In this document: in pieces, positions 1 through 8,157 of the stretch | Position numbering within the stretch: position 1 is the first letter of the stretch | How the letters are laid out: each line of letters opens with the position of its first letter | NCBI GenBank assembly: GCA_040508085.1 | Contig: JBEVNO010000011.1 | Coordinates: 1 to 20,883 of the forward strand | Reading direction: 5' to 3' | Length of the DNA: 20,883 bases | Source: ZC4RG30 sp040508085 | Lineage (GTDB): Bacteria > Pseudomonadota > Gammaproteobacteria > Steroidobacterales > Steroidobacteraceae | The notes under the pieces: generated by a model | The model's database searches: none | Seen by the model: only the letters and a program-made list of their open reading frames with translations | Told to the model about the DNA's origin: nothing | Made by a program: the position numbers and the translations under genes

Positions 1-442
1 CTCCTGTCTTGAACTGCTGCTTCATCACCACGTTCACCACGCGGCGTGTCGGCGGGTAGCCCAGCGCCGTGGCTGCCTGCGGCGGCAGCACCTGCACATT
101 GGCAATGGATTCCGGCGGCAGGTCGTTCACCGAACGGATGCCGTTGGCGGGCTTGCCGTTGATCAGGATGATCGGGCCTTCCTCGGTGTTGTCGATGTCC
201 TGCGTGAGCTGGCTGAGCAGCTCGCCCACGGTGTCGGCCCCATAGGCGGCGATGCCATCGGCATCGAGCTGGGACTCTGCCTGCATGCCAGTGACCAGTT
301 TGCCGTCGTTGCCATACACGACGACTTCTTCCAGCTCGACCAGTTCTTCGCCGGCAGCCGGCTCCGGTTCCGCTGCGACAGCAGACGCCAGATGCAGCAC
401 CAGCAGCGCTGCGCATGCACCATTGCGGCAGGTCTTGAACAT
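1..442 (-). CDS. TonB-dependent receptor-like outer-membrane protein, 5' part (runs off left edge)
   Basis: This is the N-terminal 147 codons of a gene that continues past the left edge. It starts at ATG 442 and opens with a signal peptide (hydrophobic ALLVLHLASAVA, likely cut after AVAA, about residue 24). An acidic linker follows with a TonB-box-like strand (ELEEVVVYG). The rest resembles a receptor plug domain: TVGELLSQL, an ILINGKPA strand like the LING strand of plugs, ESIANVQVLPP, then PPTRRVVNVVM where plugs usually read YGADAxGGVVN. The plug is short compared with the neighbouring receptor, and the barrel lies outside the window. No Shine-Dalgarno site precedes the ATG, and a -10-like TATAGT lies only 11 nt upstream of it, so the transcript may be nearly leaderless. 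The fold class is fairly clear; the ligand is unknown. Confidence 0.75.
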   Translation of the reverse strand, partial: MFKTCRNGACAALLVLHLASAVAAEPEPAAGEELVELEEVVVYGNDGKLVTGMQAESQLDADGIAAYGADTVGELLSQLTQDIDNTEEGPIILINGKPANGIRSVNDLPPESIANVQVLPPQAATALGYPPTRRVVNVVMKQQFKTG

Positions 443-453
443 GTGGTGTGCCG

Positions 454-483
454 ACTATAGACAAAAAAAAGCCCCCGGGTCAC
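454..483 (-). promoter_or_regulatory. Putative promoter of the edge receptor gene, interleaved with a terminator
   Basis: Read on the minus strand, GTGACC (483-478) is followed by an 18-nt spacer and TATAGT (459-454). The -35-like hexamer and the spacer are the 3' stem arm and T-tract of the terminator of the preceding gene. The start codon at 442 would be only about 5 nt downstream of the predicted transcription start. This is inferred from hexamer matches only. Confidence 0.4.
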
Positions 484-509
484 GAAGGGGGATACGTGAC
501 CTCGGGGGC
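463..509 (-). terminator. Rho-independent terminator after the 1252-aa TonB receptor
   Basis: On the minus strand GCCCCCGAGGTCACG pairs with CGTGACCCGGGGGC, with one bulged A, around a loop of about 10 nt. Eight T residues follow directly. It lies 75 nt past the receptor stop codon and ends the receptor transcript. It is the strongest intrinsic terminator I see in the window. Confidence 0.92.
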
Positions 510-583
510 AATCTTCCTTCCCGTTCTATACCGCAGACGGCTCAGGAAGCTCACTCAGCCTTTGCTGTTGTTGTCCGGCTCGA

Positions 584-3500
584 TCAGAAATCCATCGACA
601 GGTTCAGCGAGTAGCGGCGGCCCGACAGGTCGTCGTACGGGTTGAACGTGCCATAGCCCTTGTACGGGTCGGTCCACTGGTACGTGCCATTGCGCGGCGC
701 CTTGTTCAGCGGGTTGCTGACACTCATCGACGCGTTGACCGGACCGATGCGCGTGCCGCCAGTAACCGTGAACAGGTTGGTCACCGGGTAGCGCGAGCGG
801 GTGTCGTCGCAGCCGGTGGCACCGAAGCGGGCGATGCAGGTGCCCGAACGGTACTGCCAGTTCACCGATACGCGGTTCACACCCCAGCTGTAGCCCACAT
901 TGGTGCTGGACCTGAACGGCGCCGCGCCGCCGATGCCGGCGTAGTCACGCGTGCTGCCGCCCGCGGCGATCGCCTGGATCTGGTCGAACAGGAAGTTCGC
1001 GTTGATCCCGATCGAGAGCCGGCCGGTGAGCATGTCGAGGCCCAGGTCGGACATCGACGCGCTCCAGTTCACCGTCGCATCCAGACCACGCATCACCAGC
1101 TTGCCGCGGTTCAGATATGGCGTCTGCGCGAACAGGATGTTGCCCACTGCCGGATCGCGCTCGAACGCAGCGCAGTAGCCGTTCGGGTCGTTGTATTCCA
1201 GGTTCGGATTCTCGCCATAGGCATTGAAGCAGGCCCATGACAGCGTGCCGCCGCTGATGATCTCGATCGGGTCGTCGATGCGCGCCTCATACCAATCCGC
1301 CGTGGCCGACAGCCGGCTGAGCAGCGGATGGGTGAAGGGCGATGCCAGCACCACGCCGGCCGTCCAGGTCTGTCCCTTCTCGCTCTTGAGATTGGGATTG
1401 CCGCTGACGATGGTGATGCCGCTCTGGTAGATGGTCGACCGGCCGAAGTTGTTCGGGTCGATGTCGAACTCCGAATTGCCGGTTCCGCCCGAGGCCGTGA
1501 TCATCGCCGCGCACAGCGCCTGGAGCTGGGCCTGCGCAGGGTTGGCGGGGTCATTCAGCACCGCCAGAGGCGTTGCGCTCACACCCGAAAGCACATCACG
1601 CACGGTATTGGCCGAGGGCACGATGCAGGGATCCGACGAGGTGCCGCTGGCGTTGGCCGAATCGCGGGTATACAGCTCCGCGATGTTCGGCGCACGCTCG
1701 GCGCGGTTGTAGCCGCCGCGCGTACGGACCCAGCTCAGCGGCTGCCAGCTCAGCAGCGCCTTCCAGGTGGGCACGCCCTGGCCTGTGCTGTACTTGGACC
1801 AGCGGCCACCCAGTTCCAGCTCCAGGTTCTGCACCAGCGGCAGATCCCGCAGGATGGGAATCAGCAACTCGCCATACACTTCCTTCACGCTCACGCCGGC
1901 ATCGATCTGGCCGATGCCGAACTGCCCGGCGGAGGTGTCGTTCACGTAGTCGCGCTCGCGCAGCGAATCCGGCGTGTAGTAGAACGTGTTTTTGCGATAC
2001 GAGGCACCCACCGCTGCGCGCACTTCACCGGCGGGCAGCTCGAACAGGCGGCCCTGCGCGCTCAGTTCGTGAATGCGCTGGTCCGTGCCGCTGCGGTCCA
2101 GCTGGTTCGAGGCCACTGCATCGACGCAGTCCTGCGACACCGGCTGGCTCGAGAATGGGCTGAGGCCGCTGGTGCAGCTGAGGATCTTGGCGCTGCCGGC
2201 ATTGTTGGTGTAACCCATGCCGTAGTTGGGCTGCGACATGATCAGCCGGTAGTTGTACAGCGACACGAAGCCCTGGAACTCGGTATTCGTCTGGCCCTGG
2301 CCCTTGGAGGTATAGACCTCCCAGGTCCAGTCACTGAAGGGCAGATCACCCTCGAGGCCGGCCGACAGGCTCCACGTGCGCTGCGTGTTGATGGTGCCGC
2401 GCGGCGGGATGAAGTCGAAGCGCGAGTTGAAGGCCCAGGTGGCGTTCGGGCCGCAGGTGTATACCGGCTGTCCCGTGTTCGGATCGATCTGGTAGGTGAC
2501 CGCCACGCCCGTGGTGGGGTTGACGAACACCGGGCCCGAACCCGGCACCGTGGTGGTGTTGGTGTTGCGGGCGTACGGGATGCACGAGGACAGGCCCTGG
2601 AACGGATTGGTCGCCGCGTTGTTCGGGCCGGTGGTGAGCGCGGCGCGCGTGCCGGCCACGCGCGAGTTCAGCAAGGTGGCCAGTTCCGGTGACACCGGGA
2701 AGGCCTGCTGCATGGTGCAGCCGCCGCGGGCCGGGCAGCTGGTGCCGCGGGTGTTGGTGCCGCCCAGTGATGCCGATACGTATTCAGGCAGCGTATCGCC
2801 GGCCCGGCGGATGGTGACGCCATTGCGCACCACGTCGGTCTGTGCGATGGACGGCAGGTAGACCGCGGTGGGGCTCGAGTTGTATGGGATGTTCGCCGCA
2901 AAACCGCCGGAGGCGGGCGACGCTTCACGACGCGTGTTGCTCTCGGAGGTCGAGAAGCTCAGCGTGCTGAAGGCGCGCAGGTTGTCGGTGAGCTCGTACT
3001 TGGCGCTGCCGAACAGGTTGTAGGCTTCACGCGGACCGCCCAGCCAGCGCTCCCAGTCCGTGCTCGAAAGCGAAGGCGCGCAGGAGCGATCCGGGTAGAT
3101 CGTGTTGGGGCTGGTGTTGTTCGTCCACTGGCAGCTGATTTCCTGCGGATTGGCCGGGGAGTTCGGGCCCGTATTGCCGAGGTAGCTCTGCGGACCGAAA
3201 TTGCGTGTCGTGCCCGGCACCGCGCCGCCCGGCGCCGTGGCGCAGGTGGTGGCGGTGGAGGTTGGCTCGTAGCACGAGGCCGAGCGCGTGAACAGCGTGC
3301 CATTGTCATTGAAGAAGAAGCCGCCACCGCCCGGCACAGTGGCCGAAACGCAGGCGATGCGGGCGCCGCCCGCAGTGGTGCAGGTCTGGTCGGCGAACAC
3401 CGAGTTCACCGCCGTCTGCGAGGGTGAGCCCTGGCTGCCTGCCGCGTAGTAGTCGTACGGCTGGAAGCTGGAGTTGGTGAAATTCGAGAACGGCGACTCC

Positions 3501-4342
3501 ATCGCGTCGCGGTACCAGTTGCGGTTCTTGTAGTACGAAGTCTCGCGCTTGCTGTATTCGATGCCGATCAGCGCGTGGCCCTTGCCCGCCAGCCGCGTGC
3601 CCATCACCGTGGAGACCTGATACTCACCGCCGTCACCCACTTCGTAGATGCCGCCGCGCATGCGCAGGGAGAGGCCCTCGAAGTTGTCGCGCAGCTTGAT
3701 GTTGGTCACGCCGGCCAGCGCATCCGCGCCGTATACCGCCGAGGCACCACCGGTGATGACCTCGATATTGGCGATGGCCGCCTGCGGGATGGTGTTGAGA
3801 TCCACCGTGCCGGTGGCATTGGTCGGCTGGCCGCGATGCCCGTTGATCAGCGTCAGCGAGCGGTTCGAACCCAGGCCGCGCAGGTTCACGTTGGCCGCGC
3901 CGGGAGTGTAGGTGCCGATGCGGCCGCCGGTATCCGGCAGGCGCGCGTTGTCATACATGGTGCCGGTGCCCGAGCCGCCATCCAGGGATTCCATGCCGCC
4001 GAGGCCGCCCACCGAAGAGCCGGAAGCGCCCAGACCCGCGCCACCCTGCATGAATTGCGGCAGCTCGTTCAGCGCCTGCTCGATCGAGATGTAGGTGTTG
4101 TCGTCGAGCTTCTCGCGGTCGACAGTGACCAGCGGGCTGTTGCTCTGCAGATCCTGGCGCACGATGCGCGAGCCGGTGACCGTCACGGCCTCGAGCTCGA
4201 CATCCTTCGCTTTCTCTTCAGCCGTTTCGGCCTGCGCTTCGGCAGCCAGCGTGGCCTGGCTGCAGGCCATGGCTGCGGCCACGGCAAACGCCACTCGACC
4301 GGAAGCGGCAAGCCGCCCGGCCCGCGTATGAATGCGGTTCAT
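584..4342 (-). CDS. TonB-dependent outer-membrane receptor (1252 aa)
   Basis: A ligand-gated outer-membrane channel energised by TonB-ExbBD. The protein has a signal peptide ending near ATLAAEAQ, a TonB-box region (DVELEAVTVTGSRI, about residues 47-60), and a plug with ALNELPQFM, VNLRGLGSNRSLTLINGHRG, LNTIPQAAIANIEVITGG and SAVYGADALAGV. A long barrel ends in LNLSMDF, with the terminal Phe expected for BAM substrates. The plug carries a glycine-rich insertion between about residues 95 and 135, and the extracellular loops contain many cysteines, which is unusual for small-siderophore receptors. I chose ATG 4342 over an upstream in-frame codon because GGGGGA sits 7 nt before it and the signal peptide begins there. 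It has its own promoter and terminator, so it is probably monocistronic. The ligand is unknown; the motif style recalls the large receptor expansions of Xanthomonadales and Caulobacterales. Confidence 0.95.
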   Translation of the reverse strand: MNRIHTRAGRLAASGRVAFAVAAAMACSQATLAAEAQAETAEEKAKDVELEAVTVTGSRIVRQDLQSNSPLVTVDREKLDDNTYISIEQALNELPQFMQGGAGLGASGSSVGGLGGMESLDGGSGTGTMYDNARLPDTGGRIGTYTPGAANVNLRGLGSNRSLTLINGHRGQPTNATGTVDLNTIPQAAIANIEVITGGASAVYGADALAGVTNIKLRDNFEGLSLRMRGGIYEVGDGGEYQVSTVMGTRLAGKGHALIGIEYSKRETSYYKNRNWYRDAMESPFSNFTNSSFQPYDYYAAGSQGSPSQTAVNSVFADQTCTTAGGARIACVSATVPGGGGFFFNDNGTLFTRSASCYEPTSTATTCATAPGGAVPGTTRNFGPQSYLGNTGPNSPANPQEISCQWTNNTSPNTIYPDRSCAPSLSSTDWERWLGGPREAYNLFGSAKYELTDNLRAFSTLSFSTSESNTRREASPASGGFAANIPYNSSPTAVYLPSIAQTDVVRNGVTIRRAGDTLPEYVSASLGGTNTRGTSCPARGGCTMQQAFPVSPELATLLNSRVAGTRAALTTGPNNAATNPFQGLSSCIPYARNTNTTTVPGSGPVFVNPTTGVAVTYQIDPNTGQPVYTCGPNATWAFNSRFDFIPPRGTINTQRTWSLSAGLEGDLPFSDWTWEVYTSKGQGQTNTEFQGFVSLYNYRLIMSQPNYGMGYTNNAGSAKILSCTSGLSPFSSQPVSQDCVDAVASNQLDRSGTDQRIHELSAQGRLFELPAGEVRAAVGASYRKNTFYYTPDSLRERDYVNDTSAGQFGIGQIDAGVSVKEVYGELLIPILRDLPLVQNLELELGGRWSKYSTGQGVPTWKALLSWQPLSWVRTRGGYNRAERAPNIAELYTRDSANASGTSSDPCIVPSANTVRDVLSGVSATPLAVLNDPANPAQAQLQALCAAMITASGGTGNSEFDIDPNNFGRSTIYQSGITIVSGNPNLKSEKGQTWTAGVVLASPFTHPLLSRLSATADWYEARIDDPIEIISGGTLSWACFNAYGENPNLEYNDPNGYCAAFERDPAVGNILFAQTPYLNRGKLVMRGLDATVNWSASMSDLGLDMLTGRLSIGINANFLFDQIQAIAAGGSTRDYAGIGGAAPFRSSTNVGYSWGVNRVSVNWQYRSGTCIARFGATGCDDTRSRYPVTNLFTVTGGTRIGPVNASMSVSNPLNKAPRNGTYQWTDPYKGYGTFNPYDDLSGRRYSLNLSMDF

Positions 4343-4358
4343 TGAGATCCCCCAGAAA

Positions 4359-4388
4359 ATTATTGGACTTAACAGATGCAATCCGCAA
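4359..4388 (-). promoter_or_regulatory. Putative sigma-70 promoter of the TonB receptor gene
   Basis: On the minus strand TTGCGG (4388-4383) and AATAAT (4364-4359, five of six consensus bases) are separated by 18 nt. The -10 element lies 16 nt before the start codon, leaving a leader of about 10 nt that contains the GGGGGA ribosome-binding site. The -35 match is weak, as expected of a regulated promoter. Confidence 0.5.
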
Positions 4389-4400
4389 AGCGTTTGCATC
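4375..4400. promoter_or_regulatory. 26-bp palindromic operator over the receptor -35 element
   Basis: GATGCAA (4375-4381) and TTGCATC (4394-4400) are perfect inverted 7-mers. Inside them CGC (4384-4386) and GCG (4390-4392) form a second symmetric pair around AAA. The -35 hexamer of the receptor promoter lies inside the palindrome, so a bound dimeric repressor would block RNA polymerase. The CG-centred symmetry loosely recalls LacI/GalR operators, but no LacI-type gene is present in the window, so the cognate regulator is unknown. Confidence 0.6.
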
Positions 4401-4487
4401 GGTGGTAAAGACCGGCGACCGAGGCGTTTCCCCCATCCCTTCGTGAAAGTTTCTTAAGACGCGCCCGATCCCGCCCGTTGGCGCCGC

Positions 4488-4493
4488 TACACT
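4488..4493 (+). promoter_or_regulatory. Putative -10 element of the phosphoethanolamine transferase gene
   Basis: TACACT lies 11 nt before the ATG at 4505, inside CGCTACACTGCC. Nearly the same context (CGCTACAGTGCC) occurs before the esterase gene at 6194. I see no convincing -35 at the right distance. If used, the leader would be very short. Confidence 0.3.
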
Positions 4494-4504
4494 GCCTTGC
4501 GCCT

Positions 4505-6112
4505 ATGCCTACGCGATCCCTCACGCCCAACAGACTGTGTGCCCTGGCAGCAATCTGGATCGTGCTGGTGGCCAACGGCGCGTTCTGGAAGCTGCTGTTC
4601 CAGGTGCAGGGCACCGGCATCGCCAGCTGGCCGTTCGCCGTGTCGCTCTTCATCGCGCTCACGGGCCTCAACCTGTTGATGTTGCGTCTGCTCTCCCCAG
4701 GGCGCGCCCTGCGGCCCATGCTCAGCCTGCTGCTGCTGCTGGCCGTTGCAGCCGGCTGGTTCATGGATACCTACGGCGTGGCGCTGGATTCGCAGATGCT
4801 GCGCAATGTCTACGAGACCAACCCGGCGGAGGCGCGCGACTTCCTTGGCTGGCCGCTGTGGTGGCGCCTGCTTTGGCAGGCTGGCCTGCCCATCGCATTC
4901 ATCTGGTGGGTGCCGCTGCCCCTGCAGGGCTGGTGGCGGGCGACGCGCGACTGGGTGCTGGCGAGCCTTGCGGGCCTTGCACTGGTGCTGCTCGCCGCGC
5001 TGCCGATGTACTCCTCTTATGTGTCCTGGTTCCGCAACCAGCACAGCGCCCGCTACCTGCTCGCCCCCGTGAACGTGGTGGTGGGTTCAACGCGCCTGCT
5101 GCGCAAATCACTGGCGACGTCGCCGCCCCACGAGCAGCTGGGTCTGGATGCGCGGCGCGCTGGGGCGGCGCCGGCGCGGCCACTGCTGGTGGTGCTGGTC
5201 ATCGGCGAGACCGCGCGCGCCGCCAACTTCTCGCTGGGCGGCTATGCGCGCGACACCAATCCGCTGCTGGCCAGGCGTGGCGTGTATTACTTCAGCGATG
5301 TCACGGCCTGCGGCACCTCCACCGCCGTGTCGCTGCCCTGCATGTTCTCCGGCCTGCCGCGCGAGGAGTTCGAGCTGGCGCAGGCCGCGCATCGCGATTC
5401 GGTGCTGGATGTGCTGCAGCGTGCCGGCCTTGCCGTGCGCTGGATCGACAATCAATCCGGCTGCAAGAAGGTCTGCGACCGCGTGCCGAACGAGCCGGCG
5501 CAGGGTTACTACCCCGCTGCCTGCCGCGATGGCGAGTGCCTTGATGAGACGCTGCTGCGCGCGCTGGATGCGCGCCTGCCCCAGGTCGGCGCCGATGGCC
5601 TGCTGGTGCTGCACGCCATGGGCAGCCACGGGCCGGCCTATTACCGGCGCGTACCAGCCGACGGCGTGGCGTTCCAGCCCACCTGCGCCACCCAGCGCAT
5701 CGAGACCTGCAGCGATGCCGAGATCGTCAATGCCTACGACAACTCATTGCGCTACACGGACTACGTGCTGGATGGCTTGATCGAACGGCTGGCCAGCGCC
5801 AGCGACCGCATCGATTCGGTGCTGCTCTATGTATCGGACCACGGCGAATCGCTGGGGGAACGCGGCCTTTACCTGCATGGCCAGCCATGGCTGCTGGCGC
5901 CCGAAGTGCAGAAGAAAGTGCCCATGCTGCTGTGGTTCTCGGCTGCCGCGCCCTCGCGGCTGCAGCTCGACACCGCCTGCCTGCGCGGACGCCTCGGCGC
6001 ACCGGCCTCGCATGACAATCTCGCGCCCACCCTGCTCGGCCTGGCTGACGTGCAGACGGCGGCCTACCGCCCAGCGCTCGACCTGCTGCGTGCCTGCCGC
6101 GGCGGCGGCTGA
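4505..6112 (+). CDS. eptA: Lipid A phosphoethanolamine transferase (EptA/MCR-like), 535 aa
   Basis: An inner-membrane enzyme that moves phosphoethanolamine from phosphatidylethanolamine to lipid A, lowering surface charge; in this family that reduces sensitivity to polymyxins and cationic peptides. The N-terminal part (about 1-200) has five hydrophobic segments. The periplasmic sulfatase-fold domain begins at VLVIGETARA with Glu235. The nucleophile should be Thr273 in CGTSTAVSLPC. SDHGESLGE supplies Asp445 and His446, YLHG supplies His458, and GSHGPAYYRR supplies His375. These match the known zinc and substrate residues of MCR-1 and EptA, and cysteine pairs expected in the family are present. 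The length is close to E. coli EptA (547) and MCR-1 (541). ATG 4505 is preferred over an in-frame TTG at 4478. It is divergent from the TonB receptor. A different lipopolysaccharide acceptor (core or heptose) cannot be excluded. Confidence 0.93.
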   Translation: MPTRSLTPNRLCALAAIWIVLVANGAFWKLLFQVQGTGIASWPFAVSLFIALTGLNLLMLRLLSPGRALRPMLSLLLLLAVAAGWFMDTYGVALDSQMLRNVYETNPAEARDFLGWPLWWRLLWQAGLPIAFIWWVPLPLQGWWRATRDWVLASLAGLALVLLAALPMYSSYVSWFRNQHSARYLLAPVNVVVGSTRLLRKSLATSPPHEQLGLDARRAGAAPARPLLVVLVIGETARAANFSLGGYARDTNPLLARRGVYYFSDVTACGTSTAVSLPCMFSGLPREEFELAQAAHRDSVLDVLQRAGLAVRWIDNQSGCKKVCDRVPNEPAQGYYPAACRDGECLDETLLRALDARLPQVGADGLLVLHAMGSHGPAYYRRVPADGVAFQPTCATQRIETCSDAEIVNAYDNSLRYTDYVLDGLIERLASASDRIDSVLLYVSDHGESLGERGLYLHGQPWLLAPEVQKKVPMLLWFSAAAPSRLQLDTACLRGRLGAPASHDNLAPTLLGLADVQTAAYRPALDLLRACRGGG

Positions 6113-6148
6113 CCTGCGCTGCCTCGCCTCCGCGCAGGGGGCTTGCGC

Positions 6149-6154
6149 TACAGT
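6149..6154 (+). promoter_or_regulatory. Putative -10 element of the esterase gene
   Basis: TACAGT within GCGCTACAGTGCC, 39 nt before the ATG at 6194. The context matches that of the element before the transferase gene. No clear -35 is visible, so the call rests on the hexamer and the repeated context. Confidence 0.3.
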
Positions 6155-6193
6155 GCCTGCTGACAGCGATGACAACAGCGGGGGTTTCAAGTG

Positions 6194-7393
6194 ATGCACA
6201 CCTTTTCAAGGCTCGCGCCCGGCCTCGCCAGCGCGCTGCTGTATGCAGCGGGCACCAACGCGGCCGAGCCGCAACCTGCCACCCCCGCCACCTGCGCCAA
6301 TGCCAGCTTCCTGCCCGCAGCAGCCCGCTTCAGATCCGTCGAGGTGCTCACCGACGGCCGCGTCACCTTCAAGCTGTGCGCACCCGGCGCCCATGATGTG
6401 GGCGTCACCAGCTCCGACATGCCCGATGTGATCCCCTTCGGCCGCGATGGCCCGGTGCCCCTGCCGATGAGCAAGGACGACATGGGCCTGTGGAGCGGCA
6501 CCACCACCAAAGCCCTGGCACCGGACAACTACCGCTACACCTTCGTGGTGGATGGCGTCGCCGTCGCGGATCCGCAGGCCGTCACCTTTTCCAGGGAACG
6601 CGTCGGCACGCAGTCCACGCTGGAGGTGCCCGGCGCCGATGGCGCATTCCAGAGCTGGAACGCGAAGGTTCCCCATGGCGTGGTGTCGCAGATCGAGTAC
6701 TGGTCAGGTTCGCTGGGCGTGAAGCGCCGCGCGCATGTGTATACGCCGCCCGGCTACTTCCGCGCGACCGCGCCGCTGCCGGTGCTTTACCTCGTCCATG
6801 GCGCCGGTGACAGCGACGACAGCTGGACCAGCACCGGGCACGCGCAGAACATCCTCGACAACCTGATAGCCGCCCGCAAAGCCAAGCCGATGATCGTCGT
6901 GATGCCCTTCGGCCACACCCCGGACCGCCCCAACGCGCCCGGCATGCTGACCAACACCGATTTCAGCGATGACCTGCTCAAGGAACTGATCCCGGCCATC
7001 GATGCGCAGTTCCGCACCATCGCCAGGCCCGAGTCGCGTGCCATGGCCGGTCTCTCCATGGGAGGTTCGCACACCCTGCGCGTTGGCCTTACGCACCCGG
7101 ACACCTTCCGCTACATCGGCGTGTTCAGCATGGGCCTGGGGATGAACAACAACCAGGCAGACGTGGCCACCTACGAGAAGGACAACGCCGCCGCGCTCAA
7201 GCAGGGCGCTCGCGACTTCAAGCTGGTGTATTACGCCATCGGCAAGGATGACTTCCTGTACGGCACTTCTGCCCCGACACGCGCCATGCTGGACCGGCAG
7301 GGCATCAAGTATGTGTACAACGAGAGCGGCGGCGGGCACACGTGGATCAACTGGCGGCGGTATCTGGCGGATTTCGCGCCGCGGTTGTTCTGA
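6194..7393 (+). CDS. Exported alpha/beta-hydrolase esterase, XynZ/Fes-like (399 aa)
   Basis: A predicted periplasmic or secreted serine esterase. Residues 1 to about 24 are a signal peptide (ASALLYAAGTNAA). Residues about 45-150 resemble the beta-sandwich that precedes the catalytic domain in XynZ feruloyl esterases and Fes-type enzymes (VTFKLCAPGAHDVGV, MGLWSGTT, DNYRYTFVVDG). The catalytic domain (about 160-399) is esterase-D-like: VYTPPGYF, LPVLYLVHGAGDSDDSW for the oxyanion strand, the nucleophile elbow GLSMGG with Ser288, GKDDFLYG with a candidate acid Asp352 or Asp353, and GGGHTWINWR with His382. Feruloyl or acetyl-xylan ester cleavage is the usual role of this architecture; the substrate here is not determined. 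The ATG at 6194 was chosen, although GTG directly before it is also in frame. It follows the transferase gene by 81 nt and probably has its own promoter. Confidence 0.88.
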   Translation: MHTFSRLAPGLASALLYAAGTNAAEPQPATPATCANASFLPAAARFRSVEVLTDGRVTFKLCAPGAHDVGVTSSDMPDVIPFGRDGPVPLPMSKDDMGLWSGTTTKALAPDNYRYTFVVDGVAVADPQAVTFSRERVGTQSTLEVPGADGAFQSWNAKVPHGVVSQIEYWSGSLGVKRRAHVYTPPGYFRATAPLPVLYLVHGAGDSDDSWTSTGHAQNILDNLIAARKAKPMIVVMPFGHTPDRPNAPGMLTNTDFSDDLLKELIPAIDAQFRTIARPESRAMAGLSMGGSHTLRVGLTHPDTFRYIGVFSMGLGMNNNQADVATYEKDNAAALKQGARDFKLVYYAIGKDDFLYGTSAPTRAMLDRQGIKYVYNESGGGHTWINWRRYLADFAPRLF

Positions 7394-7430
7394 TGCTGTG
7401 TGCGGCGCCATGCAATGGGCCGCTGCGTGA

Positions 7431-8054
7431 CTACGGAGCAGACGCCGCGACGCCCGGCTCGTCATGCGCCGTTCCGCGTCGACCGAAAGATTTTCTCCGT
7501 GTGGATTCATAGCGCTTCGCCAGTTCAGACCTTGTTTTCAACAGTCTGGCCAGCTCCGGGTGAGCCCTGGTGACGGACAGCATGTTCTTGCGGAAGTCCG
7601 GACGCTTCGCTTCGATTGCAAGCATCGCCGGCACGGGTGGGCCATCCGCAGTGGCCGGCCCGTCGCTGCCACCGCTCGGCGGAACCGGGATGGTTCTCTG
7701 CAGCAACTCAGCGTAGCTGCTGCCCTCGTTCTCCATCGCTTCGCTTTCGTAGACGGCCCGGCAGTAGCGGCGTCTCAGCTGCGTGCCTATCCTTGCCTCT
7801 TCTGCGCAGTGGACGTCGAATTCGTCCCTGCCATTAAGCTCGTTGTATCTCGCGTAGAACTCATCCTCCATGCGGACGAGTTCCCGCCTCATCTCCGACA
7901 GCTTAATGCGGGCTGCTTCGACCTTGACCTCGTCAAGAGTGCTGACCGGGCTTGCGCCAGCAACAGCCATGGCCGTGCAGGCCAGTAACAAGGTGGCGGC
8001 GCGGCCCGCTGCCAACACGGCATCGCTCCTGAATCGGTATAAGCGCCGCGTCAT
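7431..8054 (-). CDS. Exported protein of unknown function, DEFDVHC/RRYC family, copy A (207 aa)
   Basis: I do not recognise a characterised function. The start at ATG 8054 gives a basic N-terminus (MTRRLYRFR) and a signal peptide with core AATLLLACTAMAVAGA, cut near residue 34. A strand LDEVKVEAARIKL leads into a charged helix (MRRELVRMEDEFYARYNEL), then NGRDEFDVHC and RRRYC, whose two cysteines could form a disulphide. A proline/glycine-rich linker follows, then a second charged helical part (RPDFRKNMLSVTRAHPELARLL, KSFGRR). The plus-strand gene at 8244 is a clear paralogue across the whole mature region. The reading frame stays open upstream to 8744, but that part is only the antisense of the paralogue. 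It converges on the esterase gene with a 37-nt gap. Confidence 0.8.
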   Translation of the reverse strand: MTRRLYRFRSDAVLAAGRAATLLLACTAMAVAGASPVSTLDEVKVEAARIKLSEMRRELVRMEDEFYARYNELNGRDEFDVHCAEEARIGTQLRRRYCRAVYESEAMENEGSSYAELLQRTIPVPPSGGSDGPATADGPPVPAMLAIEAKRPDFRKNMLSVTRAHPELARLLKTRSELAKRYESTRRKSFGRRGTAHDEPGVAASAP

Positions 8055-8110
8055 AAAACCCCGCGCCAGCCTATGGCTTCCTTGTCCGCATCGACCGTGC
8101 CTGGTGCCGG

Positions 8111-8119
8111 TGCTATGCT
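8111..8119 (+). promoter_or_regulatory. Putative extended -10 promoter of the leader ORF and copy B
   Basis: TGCTATGCT fits the extended -10 pattern TGnTATnnT. It lies 22 nt before a strong ribosome-binding site at 8142-8148. The predicted transcript would start near 8126. No good -35 is seen, which is tolerated by extended -10 promoters. Confidence 0.4.
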
Positions 8120-8141
8120 CCTTTCGCCGCGCATTGCGACC

Positions 8142-8148
8142 AAGGAGG
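8142..8148 (+). promoter_or_regulatory. Strong Shine-Dalgarno site of the 29-codon leader ORF
   Basis: AAGGAGG, a full match to the anti-Shine-Dalgarno sequence, sits 9 nt before ATG 8158. It therefore serves the short ORF and not, directly, the downstream gene whose start lies about 95 nt further on. Confidence 0.7.
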
Positions 8149-8157
8149 GGGACAAGC

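Noticed and set aside
1328..2692. Long plus-strand ORF (454 codons) antisense to the TonB receptor
   Set aside because: It lies wholly opposite a clear receptor gene. Its arginine- and histidine-rich composition without domains is typical of high-GC antisense frames.
7394..7430. Bidirectional terminator between the esterase and copy A genes
   Set aside because: The 37-nt gap has no stable stem followed by T residues in either direction.
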